The notes under the pieces: model-generated
Seen by the model: only the letters and a program-made list of their open reading frames with translations
The model's database searches: none
Told to the model about the DNA's origin: nothing
Position numbers and translations under genes: made by a program
Assembly (NCBI RefSeq): GCF_002873335.1
Contig: NZ_MCUW01000012.1
Location: 62,001-126,000 of the forward strand
Source of the DNA: Vibrio sp. 10N.286.49.B1
GTDB lineage: Bacteria; Pseudomonadota; Gammaproteobacteria; Enterobacterales; Vibrionaceae
Direction of reading: 5' to 3'
DNA: 64,000 nucleotides
In this document: positions 35,602 through 43,983 of the stretch, piece after piece
Layout: every line of letters starts with the position of its first letter
Numbering within the stretch: position 1 is the first letter of the stretch

Positions 35602-36885
35602 TCACGACACATGTGTTATCCCTGAGGCATCATGAGTATTTTTCCAGTATTGAAGGGATTTTTCATCAAACATCGCAACGAGTGCGGAAAAAGCCGGTTT
35701 TTCATCTTTAGAAATTGCCTGAGCGAGCGGCAAGTTTGCCTTCATAGCGTCAACCGGACGGTTTCTTACTAACACCTCAAAATGAAGATGCGGCCCTGTC
35801 AAACGGCCCGTTGCACCCGATAACGCAACTTTTTGACCACGTTTCACTTTTTCTCCAACGCGGACTAGGAACTTGCTCAAGTGTAAATAGCGCGTTGTGT
35901 AGACACTGTTGTGTTCAATGACCAAATACTTACCTGCATAGGGGTGGTTTTTTATTGCGACTACCTGACCGTCACCTGTGGAATAAATTGGAGTACCAAC
36001 TGGTGTGGCAAAATCTGTCCCATTGTGCGGCGTTACCCTACCCGTGACAGGGTGTTTACGATGAGGGTTAAACGGCGATGTAATTCGACGATACTCTTTG
36101 GTAATGGGATAACGGTTGAATGCTTGTTCTAAACTATTTCCGTCACGATCATAGAAGCGTCCATCTTCCGCTAGAAACGCCGATATCGGTCCGTTGCTTA
36201 GATTAAATCGAATCCCTTGGATCTCTGTTTTCCCTGTTAGTCGATTTCCTAAATACTGTTCATTAACAAGCACTTCAAAGCGATCGCCCTTTCTGAGGTC
36301 TCGTGAAAAGTTAATCTTGTCCGATAAAACCCGGCTGATAGTCGCTATCTGACGAGACGTTAATCCATGATTAATTGCGGCTACTGAGAAGCTTCCTGTG
36401 ATCTCTCCGGCGTACATCTGAGAGTGCCATTCGCCAGCCTCTTCGACGTATTCATAGTCAAACTCCCCTTCTTTGTTCAGTACATAAACGGCTCGTTCAG
36501 CAAGGCTATGATGATAAATTAATTGAATCAGGTGTTGATCAGTGGCATCAACCACAAGTTCTAATCGCGCTTTTGGAGTCAGGTTATCCAATTTCAGATC
36601 GGACACGTCTGCGGCAAGTAGCTTCGATAACGTGGCTTGTGGTAATGAGAATTTATCAAAGATTAAGCTAAGCGAATCGCCTTCTTGAATCACATAATGG
36701 ATCCGTTGCACCCTTAAAGGGGCACGTTGAGGCTCAGATACCACCGTATTCGCGTAAGGAGTAACCTTGATTGTGGTATCGACTAATGGTTGAGCCGTTG
36801 AAAAATAGCTCACTTTGACAAGATAAATTGCCGCAATTACGACAACAATCAAGATAGATAGAAACACAGGACGTTTTAACAGCAT
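35602..36885 (-). CDS. shyB: M23 endopeptidase, ShyB-like
   Basis: A 427-residue cell-wall hydrolase. A single membrane anchor (about residues 5-25) is followed by an OapA/LysM-like region (HYVIQEGDSLSLIFDKF). A helical middle follows, and then an M23 domain with metal ligands in HNGTDFATP and HLHFEV. It should cut peptidoglycan cross-links during growth. In V. cholerae the ShyB endopeptidase is a member of the Zur (zinc-starvation) regulon and acts when zinc is scarce. Here a Zur-like palindrome lies just upstream and zevA-zevB follow, which supports the same identity. The ATG at 36885 is used; a TTG 18 bases earlier is in frame. Confidence 0.8.
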   Translation of the reverse strand: MLLKRPVFLSILIVVVIAAIYLVKVSYFSTAQPLVDTTIKVTPYANTVVSEPQRAPLRVQRIHYVIQEGDSLSLIFDKFSLPQATLSKLLAADVSDLKLDNLTPKARLELVVDATDQHLIQLIYHHSLAERAVYVLNKEGEFDYEYVEEAGEWHSQMYAGEITGSFSVAAINHGLTSRQIATISRVLSDKINFSRDLRKGDRFEVLVNEQYLGNRLTGKTEIQGIRFNLSNGPISAFLAEDGRFYDRDGNSLEQAFNRYPITKEYRRITSPFNPHRKHPVTGRVTPHNGTDFATPVGTPIYSTGDGQVVAIKNHPYAGKYLVIEHNSVYTTRYLHLSKFLVRVGEKVKRGQKVALSGATGRLTGPHLHFEVLVRNRPVDAMKANLPLAQAISKDEKPAFSALVAMFDEKSLQYWKNTHDASGITHVS

Positions 36886-36913
36886 AGAGATAGATAAGAT
36901 CAAACAAATAAGT

Positions 36914-36933
36914 TGTTACGTTATAACATAACA
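36914..36933 (-). promoter_or_regulatory. Zur-like operator of shyB-zevAB
   Basis: TGTTACGTTATAACATAACA reads almost the same on both strands, with one mismatched pair. It contains GTTATAACATAAC, which fits the Zur half-pattern GTTATANTATAAC with one difference. It lies about 30 bases upstream of the ShyB-like start, so repression by zinc-loaded Zur is likely. Confidence 0.6.
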
Positions 36934-36987
36934 GCCAATTCGTTTGTATAATTATTTATAGACACACAAAAATACCAGCTCGCGAGT

Positions 36988-37024
36988 CAATCACTCTTTA
37001 ACACTTGAACTAAAAGAGTGATTG
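36988..37024. repeat. 12-bp perfect hairpin 3' of the symporter gene
   Basis: CAATCACTCTTT (36988-36999) and AAAGAGTGATTG (37013-37024) form a perfect stem with a 13-base loop, about 70 bases beyond the stop of the leftward symporter gene. No T-run. Confidence 0.5.
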
Positions 37025-37094
37025 GGAAGCTCGGGCCAAGCCCACTTAGTAATAACAATCCGTGAGATTGGCCTTATCTTATCGGAGGTTACGT

Positions 37095-38465
37095 CTATTT
37101 CACTTCGGCGGTAGGTGCTGATTTATTTTCTTTAGCGAAATACGATTTTGTCAGGGCGAAAACCACAGGGCTAAGTACTGCTAGCGCGATAAGGTTTGGA
37201 ATTGCCATCATCGCATTCAGTGTATCACTGAGTAACCATACGAAACTCAATTCCATCGTTGCACCCACGGGCAGTGCCAGAACAAAGATCACGCGAAATG
37301 GCAGAATTGCCTTATCTCCAAATAGATACTTTGCACAGCGCTCGCCATAAACTGACCAGCCAACAATTGTTGTAAAGGCGAATACTGTCAAGCTGATTGC
37401 TACGATATAGTTGCCGAAGCCAGGGATAACTTGACCGAATGCCGCGGAAGTCAACGCCGCCCCATCAGCACCCGATGTCCACTCACCTGATACAATTATA
37501 ACCATACCGGTAATAGTACAGATAACCAGTGTATCGAGGAACGTACCTAGCATCGCGATAAGGCCCTGTCGTACGGGGTCGTTTGTTTGTGCACTTGCAT
37601 GAGCAATTGGAGCCGAACCCAGTCCTGCTTCATTTGAGAATACCCCACGTGCGACACCAAAACGAATTGCCATCCATACCGTTGCGCCTGCAAAACCACC
37701 TTGCGCCGATGTTGGAGAAAAAGCTTGCTCGATTACAAGGGCAAATGCACCAGGAAGTGCAGAAGCATTTAAGCTTAAGATCACGACGCCACACAAAACG
37801 TAAGCAACTGCCATAACGGGTACCAATGCACCAGCAAATGCGCCTATACGTTTAAGTCCACCGATAATAACAGCGCCAGCCAGAATCATGATGATGATCC
37901 CAACCACCAATGGAGAAAAAGCAAAATTTGACTCTAAAACTTGAGCAATCGAGTTTGATTGCACGCCATTACCAATACCAAAACAAGCAAACGTACCAAA
38001 TACGGCAAACAAAGATCCTAACCAAGCCCACTTTTTACCCATGCCGTTTTTGATGTAATACATCGGTCCACCTAAGTATCGACCTTGCTCATCCGTTTCA
38101 CGATATTTGACCGCAAGTACGGCTTCTGCGTATTTTGTGGCAAGACCAAATAGTGCCGTGACCCACATCCAAAAAAGGGCACCCGGCCCACCAATAAACA
38201 CTGCAGTTGCAACACCAGCAATGTTACCTGTCCCCACCGTTGCTGACATCGCCGTCATAAGAGCTTGAAAGGGTGGGATTTCACCTTTTTCTTTCACTTG
38301 GTCTCGACTGCTCAATAACAGTTTAAATGCCTTGGGTATATTAAATAGTGGCATGAATTTAAGGCCAATACTGAGAAAGATACCAACGCCAAGTATTAAT
38401 ACCAGCATAGGGACACCCCAGACGATTCCGTTGATCGTACCGACCATTTGATTAAGTAATTCCAT
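37095..38465 (-). CDS. agcS: Sodium:alanine/glycine symporter (AGCS family)
   Basis: A 456-residue inner-membrane symporter with about eleven hydrophobic segments, the usual AGCS size. Family motifs include ATVGTGNIAGVATAV (near residue 74) and FSNEAGLGSAPIAHA (near 277). It imports alanine, glycine or related neutral amino acids with sodium. I looked for a glycine riboswitch upstream, as found for some Vibrio AGCS genes, and did not see one. The gene is alone, with long non-coding stretches on its 5' side. Confidence 0.9.
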   Translation of the reverse strand: MELLNQMVGTINGIVWGVPMLVLILGVGIFLSIGLKFMPLFNIPKAFKLLLSSRDQVKEKGEIPPFQALMTAMSATVGTGNIAGVATAVFIGGPGALFWMWVTALFGLATKYAEAVLAVKYRETDEQGRYLGGPMYYIKNGMGKKWAWLGSLFAVFGTFACFGIGNGVQSNSIAQVLESNFAFSPLVVGIIIMILAGAVIIGGLKRIGAFAGALVPVMAVAYVLCGVVILSLNASALPGAFALVIEQAFSPTSAQGGFAGATVWMAIRFGVARGVFSNEAGLGSAPIAHASAQTNDPVRQGLIAMLGTFLDTLVICTITGMVIIVSGEWTSGADGAALTSAAFGQVIPGFGNYIVAISLTVFAFTTIVGWSVYGERCAKYLFGDKAILPFRVIFVLALPVGATMELSFVWLLSDTLNAMMAIPNLIALAVLSPVVFALTKSYFAKENKSAPTAEVK

Positions 38466-39008
38466 TTAATTTTCCTATCACAAAGTAAGTGAGATATTTC
38501 CTTGGTGTGATCAATGCATTTTACATTCCAATAACCACACAAAATTAGTGGTCATATAATTTCACTGGTTAAATCACTGCCACAACACGGCTAACTGTGA
38601 TCTTAAACCTGATTTTATTGCTAAAAATCCGATAGTTAACAAAGAAGTGATAACGACAAAAAATAGATTCAATCTCATGACGCACCAATAAAGTGCATGA
38701 AATGATAAAATATGGTGCAGTGAACAGATTGCCTGTTCCAGCATCTAAGTGATGACTTGCCATACTTAAATAGGACATGTTGACCTTTAGAAATAACTTT
38801 TAGACATGCGTCGGTAACCGCATCATTCGAAATGCCAGCTATAGCATACTGGCATAGTTTCTTGATAACTATCGTAACGACGTGATAGTTGGAGATAGTG
38901 TTTGACTGTTACGAATGCCAAGCCTAAAGGGTGAAAATCAAGATTGAGCAATTTCAAAAACGTTTCTGGATAGATCCCTCTTAACTTATCGCTCTTCAAA
39001 CCATCTCT

Positions 39009-39142
39009 ATTAGGCCGTCATCCTCGTGCAGACGAGGATCTTCATCAGCGTGTGACCCACTTAATTAGAAAGGAATGAAATCAAAATAGGTCCACAACGC
39101 GCTGATGAAGATCCCCTTTTTCAAGGGGATGACGGTTAGTTT
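39009..39142. repeat. Vibrio dispersed repeat, copy A
   Basis: The unit starts ATTAGGCCGTCATCC and ends GGATGACGGTTAGT. Each end forms its own hairpin (ATCCTCGT with ACGAGGAT; ATCCCCTT with AAGGGGAT). A longer inverted pair, GGATCTTCATCAGCG against CGCTGATGAAGATCC, joins the two halves. Copy B lies 257 bases on and differs at one base in the core. Confidence 0.8.
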
Positions 39143-39265
39143 TTGTTTGTGGGAGCAGTAAAATGACAGAGTCTATTCTTTACTGACCAAGACACGCTGA
39201 CGGAAGCTGAACTGGCACGCTTTTGGGCATAAAGCTCTCAGCTTATTGCTCTTCTACCCATCCCA

Positions 39266-39399
39266 ATTAGGCCGTCATCCTCGTGCAGACGAGGATCTTC
39301 ATCAGCGTGTGACTCACTTAATTAGAAAGGAATGAAATCAAAATAGGTCCACAACGCGCTGATGAAGATCCCCTTTTTCAAGGGGATGACGGTTAGTTT
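39266..39399. repeat. Vibrio dispersed repeat, copy B
   Basis: Same structure as copy A, with one substitution in the centre. Similarity extends some 20 bases beyond each end, so the pair may have arisen by duplication of a larger unit. Confidence 0.8.
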
Positions 39400-39661
39400 T
39401 ATTTGTGGGGGCAGTAATATGCCAGAACCTATTCTGCGTTCATGAAAATCGAACGGGCACATTCTTGGACATAAACGAGTTTGGATTATTGTTGAATGGT
39501 AGGCACTCGGATTAATTCTAATAGGGAAAAGCAAGACCCTAGCCCATTTCTCGCATTAAATCATTTCTTAGCTTGCGTGCCAAAGTGACACGACAATTGC
39601 TTATTGCACAATTTAAGGCCATAATCCTATGTGACATTTTGACACAACAGGAGATAACATT

Positions 39662-39934
39662 ATGGCTACCACTTTGCCTCGCATCACCGCTAGAGTTGAT
39701 GTCGATACACAAGACTTACTTACTAAGGCTGCCGCGATCGCTGGCATGTCTAGCATCAATTCATTTGTTTTAAGCGCTGCAATCGAAAAAGCTAAACAAG
39801 TCATCGAACGTGAACAAGCTTTGAAGTTGAGTCAAGTTGATGCTATGTCTCTAATGGAAGCTTTGGACCGTCCTGCAACACAGAACTCGAAACTAAAAGC
39901 TGCTGCTGATCGATACGAGAGTAAAACTCAATGA
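39662..39934 (+). CDS. tacA: DUF1778 antitoxin, TacA family
   Basis: A 90-residue protein with an N-terminal ribbon-helix-helix (RITARVDVDTQDLLTKAAAIAGMSSINSFVLSAAIEKA), the DUF1778 pattern, and a charged, presumably toxin-wrapping C-terminal tail (from about residue 60). As in TacAT systems it should bind its own promoter and neutralise the acetyltransferase encoded next. The genes overlap by four bases (ATGA). The pair lies between repeated elements and a VOC gene in a gene-poor region, which suggests acquired DNA. Confidence 0.9.
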   Translation: MATTLPRITARVDVDTQDLLTKAAAIAGMSSINSFVLSAAIEKAKQVIEREQALKLSQVDAMSLMEALDRPATQNSKLKAAADRYESKTQ

Positions 39935-40428
39935 TGAATACGGTGCTTCTAGATAAAGCTAAACACGATAGAAACCGCTTCAACTGTGGCATCGAACCTC
40001 TCAATAATTACTTAAAAGTAATGGCGAGTCAGCAAGCTAAGAAAGACAACACAAGAACGTTTGTTTTGGAAGATGATAACGACACCTCACAAGTCATCGG
40101 CTTTTACACACTAACAATGACACCAATTGACTTAAAGGCATTGCCCGACAAGTTACAAAAAAAGCATCAATCCTCCACATCTGGTGGTCTGATTGCCCGT
40201 CTTGCTGTCGATGAGCGATCCAAAGGGAAAGGCTTTGGTGAGTGGCTGCTTATCGACGCACTCAGAAAGCTATTAACTGCTAGTGATAGCGTTGCATTTC
40301 CAGTTGTTATCGTTGATGCCAAAGGCGGGGCAAAACATTTCTATGAACGCTATGGTTTTCAAGCATTTCAAGACGCTGAAAACAAACTCTTCATCACCAT
40401 TGCAGATGTGAGAGCAAGCTTAGGCTAG
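39931..40428 (+). CDS. tacT: GNAT toxin, TacT family
   Basis: A 165-residue acetyltransferase. The acetyl-CoA motif A reads RLAVDERSKGKGFGEWLL (near residue 90), and a late HFYERYGF holds the likely catalytic Tyr. Size and gene order match TacT toxins, which acetylate aminoacyl-tRNA and stop translation. Translation is coupled to the DUF1778 antitoxin. Two adjacent Met codons (39931 and 39934) are both possible starts. Family assignment is firm; which tRNA it modifies is not known. Confidence 0.9.
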   Translation: MMNTVLLDKAKHDRNRFNCGIEPLNNYLKVMASQQAKKDNTRTFVLEDDNDTSQVIGFYTLTMTPIDLKALPDKLQKKHQSSTSGGLIARLAVDERSKGKGFGEWLLIDALRKLLTASDSVAFPVVIVDAKGGAKHFYERYGFQAFQDAENKLFITIADVRASLG

Positions 40429-40617
40429 TTAACCGCTAGCCTTTAACAAACTAACGCGCCACTTAACGGGAACAGGCTGGCCGGCTAATTTTGCGAGGTA
40501 CGAGCGGAGCAATCCTGTCTGGAATCCGCCTACAGTACATTGTTAAATTCAATACGGCACAAACACATTTCGGGGCACTTTCGAGCTATACAGTGACACG
40601 GGTGACAATTCATATTA

Positions 40618-40983
40618 TCAAGGTTCTGGAGATGCAGTAGCTCCACGAATCCCAATTAAATTACCAAATGGGTCTTCAACTTGGCACATTGAAAGTCCAT
40701 TTTCGATATCGATAGGCCCACGATAAAGATGAGCACCAAGTGTTTCGAAATGAGCCAGGGCAACAGGTAGGCTTGCAACAGACCAATATAAAACTGTACC
40801 ACTTTTACCCGAACAAACTTTTTCGTCTGCTTGTACGATTTCTAAAGAAAAACCATTTAGGTCAAGTATCGTGAAATTAAACTCTGGATAATACACTGTG
40901 ACTGCGTCAGGAAAAGCTTTCTTATACCATTCAAGCCCCTTAGCCACATCAGGGACATGAATAAGCACTGCCGATGGATTCAT
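40618..40983 (-). CDS. VOC-fold protein
   Basis: A 121-residue single-domain glyoxalase-like protein: PSAVLIHVPDVAKGLEWYKKAF, FNFTILDLNGFSLEIV, then MCQVEDPFGNLIGIRG with the late Asp-Pro-Phe-Gly turn. It is a free-standing VOC protein of unknown substrate, related in fold only to the VOC gene at 6072. Its neighbours are the TA pair (convergent) and a Nudix gene (same strand). Confidence 0.85.
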   Translation of the reverse strand: MNPSAVLIHVPDVAKGLEWYKKAFPDAVTVYYPEFNFTILDLNGFSLEIVQADEKVCSGKSGTVLYWSVASLPVALAHFETLGAHLYRGPIDIENGLSMCQVEDPFGNLIGIRGATASPEP

Positions 40984-41080
40984 AATTCTCTCCTACCACA
41001 TAACGCTTTCAACAGGGCAAATGCTCGCCCACTGCGTCGCAAAGGCCGTTTGCTCTAAACGATTTCAGGACAATTCGATT

Positions 41081-41527
41081 TTATATATTCACGAGATGGG
41101 ATTTAAGTCGTTCAAATAATTCCCATAAAGCTATTCGATTTGAATCGTACTTGAGAAGTTTGCTCGCGTCAGATGCCCTACACCAACGGAACTCTGTGTG
41201 TTCCGAAGATAACTTTGGCTCGCCCGAAACCTGCACTGAGAATGAGTATTCTGGTATCACATAAGGATGCTCGCTCCATTTTTTATGACCAGAATAAAAA
41301 ACTCTAGGTAACATACACATAGAATCTAGTTGAACCCAATCAACGCCTGCTAACGACGTCTCTTCATATAATTCTCTTTTTGCAGCATCAAGCAAAGACT
41401 CTTGATCTTCGCCACCGCCAGAAATTGCCTGCCATTCACCATTATCTGTTCGGCAAGCAATCAGGAATAAGGGTTCTGCTATTTCAAATTTATAAGGAAA
41501 TATCAGTACTTGAAATGGTGCTCTCAT
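41081..41527 (-). CDS. Nudix hydrolase
   Basis: A 148-residue enzyme with a Nudix box GGGEDQESLLDAAKRELYEETSL, which fits GX5EX7REUXEE, although the last Gly of the box is replaced by Ser. It resembles the NudB/MutT-like group acting on nucleoside triphosphates or pterins. The ATG at 41527 is used; a TTG 30 bases earlier is in frame. It is in the same orientation as the VOC gene but 97 bases away, so co-transcription is possible. Substrate unknown. Confidence 0.85.
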   Translation of the reverse strand: MRAPFQVLIFPYKFEIAEPLFLIACRTDNGEWQAISGGGEDQESLLDAAKRELYEETSLAGVDWVQLDSMCMLPRVFYSGHKKWSEHPYVIPEYSFSVQVSGEPKLSSEHTEFRWCRASDASKLLKYDSNRIALWELFERLKSHLVNI

Positions 41528-42030
41528 TGAATTGGTTTCACTATTGTCACGTATCAATACATATTACAACCATTAGGAAAAATTGGGCAATTCTCAGCTT
41601 ATATTTTTAAGGGTCTGGTTGCGCAAACTCGGAACGGGGCAAAACTAAGCTAGCCACCATATGATACTCTTGTGGTTCAGAGAGTGTTGTCAGTAGATTC
41701 CTTTCTTCAAAGGAATGACGAATTCTTAAATATTTTTATTGCTGATTAAGGATAGTTTTTGCCTAAAACCGTGTCTGTTCGCTCTTTAGCAACACAAAAT
41801 AGACTCTGGTACGTGACTGCTCTCGTTAATCAAAATAAATCGTCACCCCCTTGAAAAGGGGATCTTCATCAGCGCGTTATGAGTCTATTTTTCGGAATTC
41901 GTTTCTATTTTATGTGAGTAATACGCTTTGGGAGATCCTCATTTCCAAGGATGACGGCCTAATTTTGAGGGATTAGAAAATGACAAACTATGAGGTCGCA
42001 GCCCAATAGTGTGTGCGTGAGGTATTGCCG
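41528..42030. other. Non-coding stretch with a repeat copy
   Basis: No gene seen. It contains an inverted, diverged copy of the Vibrio dispersed repeat (41840-41964) and a degenerate fragment of the same family near 41690-41720. The CsrB-type sRNA lies just to the right. Confidence 0.5.
41840..41964. repeat. Vibrio dispersed repeat, copy C (inverted, diverged)
   Basis: Runs from CGTCACCCCCTTG to GACGGCCTAAT, the reverse orientation of copies A and B. The hairpins, the GATCTTCATCAGCGCG segment and the outer termini are conserved, while the middle has drifted. Confidence 0.7.
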
Positions 42031-42451
42031 AAAAAGAAAAACCCCGAGACCTTTCGGCTTCGGGGTTATAACTCTTACTCGCAGCAGTCCCGCTACTAAA
42101 GATGCTCCATGCATCAATCCATGACAGTAATGCTGAAATCCGTCAGCTTATTCCGTTCATCGCCATCCTAGCGGTGTCCCAAATGGTGTTCCTTACCCGC
42201 TAACCATCCTCGTTAGCTTACCTCACTCGTTCCTAAGCGGTGTCCATGGCATCTATCCTGATGCTTGTTCCCTACTTCATCCAAAAGTGTCCACTGCCTT
42301 CCTTAGTTCGTTACCTATCCTAGTAACGGTTGCATCCCTTCAATGTCCTGTTTGCTCTCCGTGCCGACGGCGTATCCTAAACCATCGAATCGTCTTCCTG
42401 ACGATGCCCATTCCTTGAGCCTTTCCTGTTCCGTGTCGCTATCCTGTCGAC
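42031..42451 (-). ncRNA. csrB: CsrB-family regulatory sRNA
   Basis: The minus strand carries about 26 GGA motifs within 420 bases, many in short hairpin loops (AGGA, CAGGA, TAGGA). That is the hallmark of CsrB/CsrC RNAs that sequester CsrA. The inferred 5' end, GTCGACAGGA (42451 leftward), matches the start of E. coli CsrB. A -10 TATTCT (42459-42464) sits seven bases upstream. The gene ends in a strong terminator (CCCCGA / TCGGGG stem at 42040-42067, then TTTTTCTTTTT). It should titrate CsrA and so relieve repression of motility, biofilm and carbon genes. No open frame explains the pattern. Vibrio has several such RNAs; this is one of them. Confidence 0.9.
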
Positions 42452-42458
42452 AAGAGAT

Positions 42459-42464
42459 AGAATA
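42459..42464 (-). promoter_or_regulatory. -10 element of the CsrB promoter
   Basis: TATTCT on the minus strand, seven bases before the CsrB 5' end. The -35 region is weak (CGTCAA-like), which fits a promoter needing a response-regulator activator. Confidence 0.5.
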
Positions 42465-42849
42465 CGGCATTATCGAACTTTTGACGTGTTATATAGATGT
42501 AAAACCAAAAGATTTGAATACCACAATCACATAAAGCACATTAAAAACAAATAGTTATACAAGAACCCATCATAAAACCAGCGACATTAGTACTCTTGAC
42601 TCACGCAAGCGTAAGCGATCTCGCACAAAATGCTGAGACAATGCGGTACTTAGGCAAAGGAGCAAGTTAATACGATGTTGTCAAACATTGGATTTATCGA
42701 TGTTTGCGCAGTGGTGTGTGCATAAATTTAGGCAATTATGGCACTAGGTGTCTGCTGACAGCCACTTAAGAGCGTAAATCGGCACGACAGCTTACAAAGC
42801 AATCAAACGTTGTATGTCCATCAATAAACCTCTTCATCAAAATCTTTAG
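42465..42849. other. Non-coding upstream region of CsrB
   Basis: No gene seen. It is the place to look for the activator site of CsrB; a TGTAAG half-site occurs on the minus strand at 42792-42797 but without a clear partner. Confidence 0.35.
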
Positions 42850-42889
42850 ATAAATAACCCTCTTAGCATCTCACTCGGAGGTTATTTAT
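42850..42889 (-). terminator. Probable terminator of the LysR gene
   Basis: ATAAATAACC (42850-42859) and GGTTATTTAT (42880-42889) form a perfect 10-bp stem about 50 bases past the stop of the leftward LysR gene. Confidence 0.5.
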
Positions 42890-42939
42890 AAGCGGAGCCA
42901 GTATCTCTATTTGAGTTCACCTTGAATTAAGAGAGCACC

Positions 42940-43878
42940 CTAGATTAAATCCAATGTTTCCCGCCGGTGTAACTCATCAAAAAATGCGCGGACAGCGGGA
43001 GAAAGAGAATCCACAGGTTGCTTTAACACTAGATAAAACTGACTTTTCAAACTCCACTTCTCCGGTTGAAGCGCTATCAAAGCCTGATCATAGTGACCAC
43101 GATCGATTAAGTGGGAAGGCAAGAAACTCAAGTGTGTTCCTGCCAGCGTTAGGATCACTCCCGACTCTACATGCCAACCATCAAAAGGCTTTACTGAATC
43201 GTACTGTTCAATATTGAGTAATCGGAACATCTCATCTTTGGCATAACCACCCATATTGATACGACAACCGTCAAGCGAAAAATCGTTATCCATGATCTTT
43301 TCGGCCAGATCTTTGCGCGCATATAGATAACTGTGCTCTTCAAACAGTGGGTATTTATGTTGAAATGCTGACTTTTGATGTGATCCCAGGACGACTATCA
43401 TCATATCTATCTGGTTCTTTGCTAGCTTCTCGTTCAACTGGGTGAAATCCCCAACATCGACACTTACTTCAACACTGTTACTGCGCTGGTAAAATGTTTC
43501 GATCGCTTTTGGAAGTGGGTTGTAAGGCAAAGTAACGGTGTTATCCAAACAACCAATTCGTACATGTCCAGAGAGTTCGGTCTGCACGCCTCGCAACTTA
43601 TAAGCAAAGTCGATTAATGTCGATTTTAATTGGTTCGCATATTTATACACTTGCTCACCCTCATGAGTGAGTTTAAAACCTCGCCGACCACGTTGACATA
43701 ATGTTAATTCTAAGCTTTTTTCCAAAGCAATAAGTTGATTACTGAGCACAGGTTGGCTAATTCCAGTGCTCGCGACCGCTTGATTGATGCCTCCTTGCTC
43801 AACAATTTCACAAAAAAGTTCTAATCTTCGTAGGTCTCTTTTATCTAACTTATTGTTTGGGTTCACTTTACTACTCAC
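42940..43878 (-). CDS. LysR-family regulator of the DUF917/HyuA operon
   Basis: A 312-residue LysR-type protein. The helix-turn-helix is clear (RRLELFCEIVEQGGINQAV, ISQPVLSNQLIALEKSL, LCQRGRRGFKLT). The effector domain follows, with GHVRIGCLDNTVTLPYNPLP. It is divergent from the NCS1-DUF917-HyuA operon across 105 bases that contain dyads suited to LysR binding. That makes the operon its probable target and a substrate of the operon its probable co-inducer. Confidence 0.9.
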   Translation of the reverse strand: MSSKVNPNNKLDKRDLRRLELFCEIVEQGGINQAVASTGISQPVLSNQLIALEKSLELTLCQRGRRGFKLTHEGEQVYKYANQLKSTLIDFAYKLRGVQTELSGHVRIGCLDNTVTLPYNPLPKAIETFYQRSNSVEVSVDVGDFTQLNEKLAKNQIDMMIVVLGSHQKSAFQHKYPLFEEHSYLYARKDLAEKIMDNDFSLDGCRINMGGYAKDEMFRLLNIEQYDSVKPFDGWHVESGVILTLAGTHLSFLPSHLIDRGHYDQALIALQPEKWSLKSQFYLVLKQPVDSLSPAVRAFFDELHRRETLDLI

Positions 43879-43902
43879 ATTTGGATTTTGTTATGTTTAC
43901 AT

Positions 43903-43939
43903 CTGATTATATTCATTTATTAGCAATAAATACATCAGT
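43903..43939. promoter_or_regulatory. Nested dyads in the LysR/NCS1 intergenic region
   Basis: ATTTATT (43915-43921) and AATAAAT (43925-43931) are perfect arms with a 3-base spacer. They are nested inside CTGAT (43903-43907) and ATCAG (43935-43939). T-N11-A type sites fall within the dyad, as LysR operators require. Confidence 0.5.
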
Positions 43940-43983
43940 ATGCTTTATTCACACTTATGGAATAACAATGCACGGATGGCGCT

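Larger units (their letters stand above)
38466..39661. other. Long non-coding stretch with repeat copies
   Basis: No convincing gene. The right half holds two near-identical ~135-base repeat units (39009-39142 and 39266-39399), described separately. The left half must contain the symporter promoter. Confidence 0.5.

Noticed and set aside
38466..38760. Glycine riboswitch before the AGCS symporter
   Set aside because: The conserved glycine-aptamer segments are not visible in the leader.
40440..40560. Possible integron attC site after the TacAT pair
   Set aside because: An R''-like ACTTAAC and an R'-like GTTAAAT are present, but the sequence between does not form the paired arms of an attC site, and no integrase is in view.
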